Part shown: piece by piece, positions 59,055-64,000 of the stretch
Position numbering within the stretch: the first letter of the stretch is position 1
Layout: every line of letters begins with the position of its first letter
Assembly (NCBI GenBank): GCA_025084515.1
Contig: JAJAGP010003216.1
Span: forward strand, 1 to 64,000
DNA length: 64,000 nt
Source of the DNA: Ancistrus triradiatus
Lineage: Eukaryota > Chordata > Actinopteri > Siluriformes > Loricariidae
Direction: 5' to 3'
Position numbers and translations under genes: made by a program
Notes under the pieces: model-generated
Told to the model about the DNA's origin: nothing
The model's database searches: none
Seen by the model: the letters and a program-made list of their open reading frames with translations, nothing else

Positions 59055-59640
59055 GTGAAAGTTCAGATCATAGTCCCCCTGACTTATTCAGTTTACACTG
59101 GAGGGGGAGGCAGGTTGGAGGATCATCTCCTGGCACTACAGCATTTCAGGGCCTATTCATGCCCAGCTTTGCTACCGCTTGGTGAGAGATCGTTGACTGC
59201 TAGACATGCCTCTATGAGGAAGTCAAAGTTTTGCCCAGTTGACAGACTGAAAGGATGGTTGTTTCGTCAAATTTCCCATCATCTAGGACGTTCTGACCTA
59301 GCTGTTAGGAGGTGCTGGGGGCAGTGCTTCTGTGAGGACATGCACACATGGTGAACAGACACTGGACAGCCCAGACAAACTATGAGGAGAGAGGATTGTT
59401 TGATCCACCAACAAGCATGAGCAGCTCCCTCAGTTTTGTTGTCCACCATTCAGACACAGGTGGCACCTTCAATACACATCCCTGTCTCTGCTCGGACCAT
59501 TTCCGAGTGCTTAGCAGAAGTAAATTTGTTGTCACAGTGCCCATTACGTGTCCTGCCAGTGAGAAAGAAGTGCACTGTATGCTGAACCAGAACGAATTCA
59601 GGCACACATTTGAGGTGTTTTGTCTCACTCTGTCTATTTC
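59055..59640 (+). other. Unrecognised stretch with coding-like frames
   Basis: Two overlapping frames (99 codons from 59055 and 106 codons from 59348) read with balanced composition, for example LKGWLFRQISHHLGRSDLAV and HPCLCSDHFRVLSRSKFVVT. I recognise no family. It may be a decayed transposon related to no other element in the window. It ends next to the exon 9 polypyrimidine tract. Confidence 0.35.
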
Positions 59641-59668
59641 TCTCTTTCCACTCGTTTATCTCTCTTAG

Positions 59669-59826
59669 GTGGACATGAACTTTATGAGGAAGATTCCTCC
59701 GGGAGCTGAGGCCTCCAATGTGCTAGTGGGGGAAGTAGATTTCCTGGAGCGACCGATCATAGCCTTTGTCCGCCTCTCACCTGCTGTACTGCTCACAGGA
59801 CTCACAGAAGTGCCTGTGCCAACCAG
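59669..59826 (+). CDS. slc4a7: NBCn1 sodium bicarbonate cotransporter, coding exon 9
   Basis: The exon is 158 bp, phase 0 to phase 2, with acceptor TCTTAG and donor GTAACA. It encodes [40 protein letters not shown] and [12 protein letters not shown], nearly identical to vertebrate NBCn1. This is the core of the cytoplasmic domain just before the FLFxLLGP segment, whose exon is not in the window. The gene therefore continues to the right, and the last 4.2 kb of the window are intron. Confidence 0.97.
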
Positions 59827-59896
59827 GTAACAGGATACAATCTCTCTCAAATGTTTAACTTTGTAGAGTAATACCGAAGACAGCCATGACATTATA

Positions 59897-60405
59897 CAGT
59901 GGTGTTTGAAAGTTTGTGAACCCTTTAGAATTTTCTATATTTCTGCATGAATATGACATAAAACATCATCAGATTTTCACACAAGTCCTAAAAGTAGATG
60001 AAGAAAACCCAGTTAAAGAAATCAGACAAAAATATTATACATGGTCATTTATTTATTGAGAAAAATGATCAAATATTACATATTAGTGAGTGTCAAAAGT
60101 ATGTGAACCTTTGCTTTCAGTATCTGGTGTTGCCCCCCTGAGCAGAAACAACTGCAACTAAATGTTTCCTCCACCGGCTTGGAGGAATTTTAGTACATTC
60201 CTCCGTACAGAACAGCTTCAGCTCTGGGATGTTGATGGGTTTCCTCACATTAACTGCTTGTTTCAGGTATAATATTTTTGTCTCATTTGTTTAACTGGGT
60301 TCTCTTTATTTACTTTTATAGCTTGTGTGAAAATCTGATGATGTTTTAGGTCATATTTATGCAGAAACATAGAAAAAAATTCTAAAGGGTTCACAAACTT
60401 CACTG
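59897..60405 (-). mobile_element. Family A element reduced to a MITE
   Basis: It has both terminal repeats (CAGTGGTGTTTGAAAGTTTG to ACAAACTTCACTG). Between them, read on the minus strand, only the end of the transposase is left, with the middle deleted. It starts about 70 nt after the exon 9 donor. Confidence 0.85.
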
Positions 60406-60691
60406 TACATGGAAGCTGTGTCCAAAATCATTACCTTACTCACTCTTTCATTATTCACTAAGTAGCCTGTTCTATATAGAATTTTAACAGGACACTTAGG
60501 TTGCAGAGAGATGCAGATGCAGAGCCAGGGAAAGTCCCAAAGGGGAAGGATCGTCCTTATGAGTATGAATATTTATATACAAAGAATATAAATAGTATAT
60601 GTTCACAAGCTACAGGGCAGCTGCAGTTACAGCCTGAGCAAACATGCAACAATAAAAAATTGAGTAGTACATAGTAAAAGTACATAATGTA

Positions 60692-62118
60692 CAACCCCAA
60701 CTCAGAAAAAGTTGGGAAAGCATGGAAAGTGCAGATTTCAAAAATTGACTTACATTGACTTTTATTTCATTGCACACAGTATTTACCTGAGACTTTTCAT
60801 GTTTTCTTTGGTCAACTTCATTTAATTTGTTAATAAACATCCATTCCTGCATTTCAGGCCTGCAAGAAACAGTTTGGAACCGGGGCAATTTAGGGCTAGT
60901 ACTGAGGTAAAAAAAAACTAAATAATGGTGTAATTTCAAACGGGTGATGTCAACAGGTGATTATAATCATGATTTGATTCAAAAGTTGTATCCACGTAAA
61001 GGCTGAGTCTTTGAGGAGCGAAGATGGGTAGAGGATCTCCAGTAAATGCTTTGAGAAAATTATTGAAATGTTTAAAAACAATGTTCCTCAAAGAAAAATT
61101 GGAAGGGATTTGCATATTTCTCCCTCTACAGTGCATAATATCATTAAACAATACAAGGAATCTGGAGGAATTTTAGCCCGTAAAGGACAACGTTGCAAGT
61201 CTAAGCTTGAACTCCCGTGATCTCCGATCCCTCAGACGGCACTGCATGAAGAACCGTCATTCATCAATAGCTGATTGAACCACATGTTCAAGCAATGACT
61301 TTATCAAACCTTTATCAAGCTCTACAATACAGAGTTACATTCACAAATGCCACTTAAAACTTTATTGTGAAAAAGAAGCCTCATGTTAACCATGTCCAGA
61401 AGTAGCGTCAACTTCTCTGGGCTCGGAGGCATCTAGGATGTCTCATCACACAGTGTAAAGTGTACTGTGGTCAGACCAATCAGTATTCCAGATCTTTTTT
61501 TTTTTTTTGAAGAAATGGACACCGTGTGCTCCTCACCAAAGAGGAAAATGACGATCTAGACTGACCAAGAAGTCCAAAAGTGAGGCTCTGTCATGGTATG
61601 GGGTTGTGTCAGTGTTCTTCGCAAAGGTCATTTACACTTCTTTGATGGCAGCATTAATGCAGAAAAGTACATTGAGAATTTAGAGCAATATAAGCTGCCT
61701 TCAATACGACATCTTTCCCAGGGACGTCCATGCAGTTTTCAACAAGACAGTGTAAAACCACATGCTGCGCACATTACAAAGGCTTGGCTGTGAATGGAGA
61801 GGGTGTGAGTACTGGACTGGCATGCCTGTAGTCCTGACCTGTCTATACTAGAGATTGTGTGGAGATTTTAAGTGTTGTGAGAACGAATGGCAACACTACA
61901 AAGTGATTACAGCGCCTTTATCAGTCCCAACAACTTTTTGAGTGTGCTTGCAGGCATGAAATGCAGGAATAGGAATTGATGTTTATTAGCAAAATGAAAC
62001 GAAAGCTGACCAAACAAAACATGAAGATCTTGGATTATATGACTGCAATGAAAAACACAGTTTACAATGAAAGGTTTTGCATTTCCATAACCATTCCAAC
62101 TTTTCTTATTTGGCGCTG
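60692..62118 (+). pseudogene. Tc1-like family D transposon in intron 9
   Basis: The ends CAACCCCAACTCAGAAAAAG and ACTTTTCTTATTTGGCGCTG are diverged inverted copies next to TA. The 66-codon frame at 61593-61793 gives VWGCVSVLRKGHLHFFDGSI, NLEQYKLPSIRHLSQGRPCS and a FQQDSVKPHAAHITK region around the second catalytic position (Ser follows Asp). Other parts are in broken frames. It is the longest D coding remnant. Confidence 0.87.
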
Positions 62119-63064
62119 TACATAACCAATGACAAACTGAGGCGAGGTCTGTCTAGACCTCAATAACGTAATATTGGTTTCTTGCGGCTCTTGAAATGTG
62201 TATTTTTGCTTTCCCTTTATAGTTCATTTTACACTGCCTATTAACTTCTGTTTTCCTTCTTTTTGTTTAGTCAGCGTGTTTCATTCTTTTCTTTGAAACT
62301 CTCCTACATCTCCAGCATGAGCACCAGGCTCCATCACAGACAGATAATTATTCACATATTTACTTAAGCTACCTTTATGGGCATCACTAAGGTTACCAGA
62401 GGACCCACACAAACTACTGGCTCTTGAAACTTGGACATTCCCCCCTGAAGTTTGGCTGCAAACATTTTGGGATGAGTACTCGGTCTGTGGCCTGTCATTT
62501 TCAACTGGATCACTCAGACTTCCTTTCTTTCTTTTGTGGTTTGTTTTTTCTTAGGCAACTTTCTTCATGTGAGCAGTATCCTAACATCAAACTAGAGGGC
62601 CTGGGTCCCTTTTTCCAAAGCTTTTAAATCCAGGGACAATCAGATTCCCTGATTCCTAACAAGGATCAAATTAATTCAGAGATTTGTCCCAGTTTTTCAT
62701 ACATTTTCAGGACTGAATAGAGCTGATCCAGATTTAGAATTTATAGGATTTTTTCTATAATTTTAATACCTTTTTTGTGGCCATCGTTTTTTTTTTTTTT
62801 TTTTTGGGACAAATGTTATTATGATTTCTTTCTTAATGGAACGACATCGTTAATGAACCACTTTTAAGAAAGAAAATAGTTTGGTAGGCTATTCTCCATC
62901 TCGCACACTAAGTAATTAGGGAAACTGAAAAGGACAAACAAAGACACTTTCATAGGAATTTCTGAAGAGCTAAAGTAAACTGACTTCAGCAGAAGGAGAC
63001 TATAAATTACGATTTTTCCTTCTTTAAAAAACAAATAAAAGAAGCTGGGCTTTTATTCTGAGAG
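62119..63064. other. Intron 9 sequence, no recognised gene
   Basis: AT-rich, with a T22 run at 62785-62806. The frame at 62424-62627 has no recognisable domain. Confidence 0.5.
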
Positions 63065-63332
63065 TGTACGACAAACAAGCAGCCTGAATCGCAACACACG
63101 CGTCCTGGAAACGCTCATCATCTCCCGCCTATAATCATGCACACCTGTTCCCGTTTCTCTCCCCGCTCTCTCTCTATTTAAACCCCATTCTCATTCATCT
63201 TCCCGCCTATTCACTTGGTTCCTACCTCATCTCGAAGCTCTGTTCCCATCCTCTCTTGTGCAAGATCGAATAAACCTCATTACTCGAACTAGTGGCTGCG
63301 TTTGTCTCCGTATTTCCCCGTTCAGCGTTACA
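63065..63332 (+). mobile_element. Probable 5' LTR of a Ty3/gypsy retrotransposon
   Basis: It contains a TATA-like TATTTAAACC (63174-63183), a CT-rich region, a poly(A) signal AATAAACCTC (about 63269), and ends CAGCGTTACA. TGTACGAC at 63065 is a plausible 5' edge with the usual TG...CA limits. The left limit is uncertain because the second LTR lies outside the window. Right after it GTTGAATCGGCC could be the primer-binding site region. Confidence 0.6.
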
Positions 63333-63347
63333 GTTGAATCGGCCGCC

Positions 63348-64000
63348 ATGGAGACAGCGGCTACTGGCACTGATCTCGCTCCTGCTTCTACTGTCACTCA
63401 GCAGCTCGCCGACCTCCGTGCCCAACTTCAGGAGGTAGCTCAAGCCGTGACATACCTCGCTGAGAACCAGCGTTCGCTAGTTCCCTCTGTCAACGAGCTC
63501 TCCCAGTGCGTGTCACAGCTACCGTCGTCCCCTGCCGCTGTGGACTCTGCCGCCTCAGTTCCGCTTCCCTCCAGTCCTCCGCGGAGCCTGCCACCGCAGT
63601 CGGCCTTCAGGATTGCTCTGCCGGAAAAGTATGGGGGAGACCCGGAACGCTGTGAAGGCTTCTTGCTGCAATGCGACCTCTACTTTGTTCACTCACCCCC
63701 TGAATCCGACGCAGCCCGCATCGCCTTGGTGATCTCCCTCCTAACTCACCATGCTTTGGACTGGGCCACCGCCATCTGGTCCCAACAGGGTCCTGAAGCT
63801 CGGGACTATGCTCGATTTTTGGCGGCCTTTCGCTCCGTCTTCCAACACCCTCGCGAGGGTCATTCCAGCGGTGAGTTGCTGCTCCACCTCCGCCAGGGTC
63901 GCCGGTCTGCTGCTGAGTTTGCGCTTGAATTCCGCACGCTGGCAGCTCAGAGTGGCTGGAACTCTCCGGCCCTTCTTTCCGCCTTCCATCAGGGATTGCG
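63348..64000 (+). CDS. Ty3/gypsy-type retrotransposon Gag, partial (open to window end)
   Basis: The frame starts at 63348 in a good context (GCCGCCATGG) and stays open for 217 codons to the last base. A coiled-coil-like N terminus (VTQQLADLRAQLQEVAQAV) is followed by a Ser/Pro linker, then FRIALPEKYGGDPERCEGFL and LTHHALDWATAIW, matching the capsid-like gag domain of Metaviridae elements related to Sushi-ichi and the mammalian PEG10/RTL genes. The G+C content is well above that of the flanks. The absence of stops suggests a recent insertion. It lies in slc4a7 intron 9, in the same orientation. Confidence 0.85.
   Translation, partial: METAATGTDLAPASTVTQQLADLRAQLQEVAQAVTYLAENQRSLVPSVNELSQCVSQLPSSPAAVDSAASVPLPSSPPRSLPPQSAFRIALPEKYGGDPERCEGFLLQCDLYFVHSPPESDAARIALVISLLTHHALDWATAIWSQQGPEARDYARFLAAFRSVFQHPREGHSSGELLLHLRQGRRSAAEFALEFRTLAAQSGWNSPALLSAFHQGL

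Overview
The window is teleost fish nuclear DNA. It has split vertebrate genes with GT-AG introns, no bacterial signals, dense degraded Tc1/mariner transposons, L2-type LINE tails, tRNA-derived SINEs and (TG)n microsatellites. The mix of Tc1 families and SINEs would fit a catfish-like ostariophysan, but that is only an impression.

Two host genes lie on the + strand. The first, at 1-5.2 kb, is the 3' end of a DPY19-like (C-mannosyltransferase) gene. Its last two coding exons are at 1091-1249 and 2887-3051, followed by a long 3' UTR that is largely a 40-bp minisatellite (about 3020-4450, decaying to about 4760). The second, from 23.4 kb past the right edge, is the 5' part of slc4a7 (electroneutral Na/HCO3 cotransporter NBCn1). 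Nine coding exons are visible: 23564-23602, 44795-44876, 46225-46368, 46595-46730, 47574-47734, 49273-49464, 54236-54541, 58449-58564 and 59669-59826. They join in frame to about 444 codons covering the cytoplasmic N-terminal domain. The membrane domain lies beyond the window. Exon 1 has a TATA/CCAAT promoter candidate, and the 306-bp exon 7 is a frame-neutral cassette.

The 18 kb between the genes and the 21-kb first intron are mostly mobile DNA. I use local family letters. A, B, C, D, E and H are Tc1-like families with recognisable transposase remnants, none intact. F is a pogo/Tigger-like MITE whose end begins CAGTGGTACCTCGGTTC. G is a MITE whose end begins CAGTACTGTGCAAAAGTC. I and J are MITEs whose ends begin CAGGTAAGTGCC or CAGGTATGAGTC. 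Several are nested: two L2 copies inside one B element at 16-18 kb, a B element inside an I element at 51.3-53.2 kb, and a B end inside an E element at 48.5 kb. The intron after exon 7 carries a second minisatellite (about 55.3-57.5 kb) invaded by a pogo-like element and a family A fragment. At the right edge a Ty3/gypsy-type retrotransposon begins, with a probable LTR and a gag frame open to the last base.

The points most worth following are the minisatellite whose first unit is the end of a protein-coding frame, the two exons from different genes whose acceptors are preceded by long TG tracts instead of a pyrimidine tract, and the cassette exon with a calcineurin-type docking motif.
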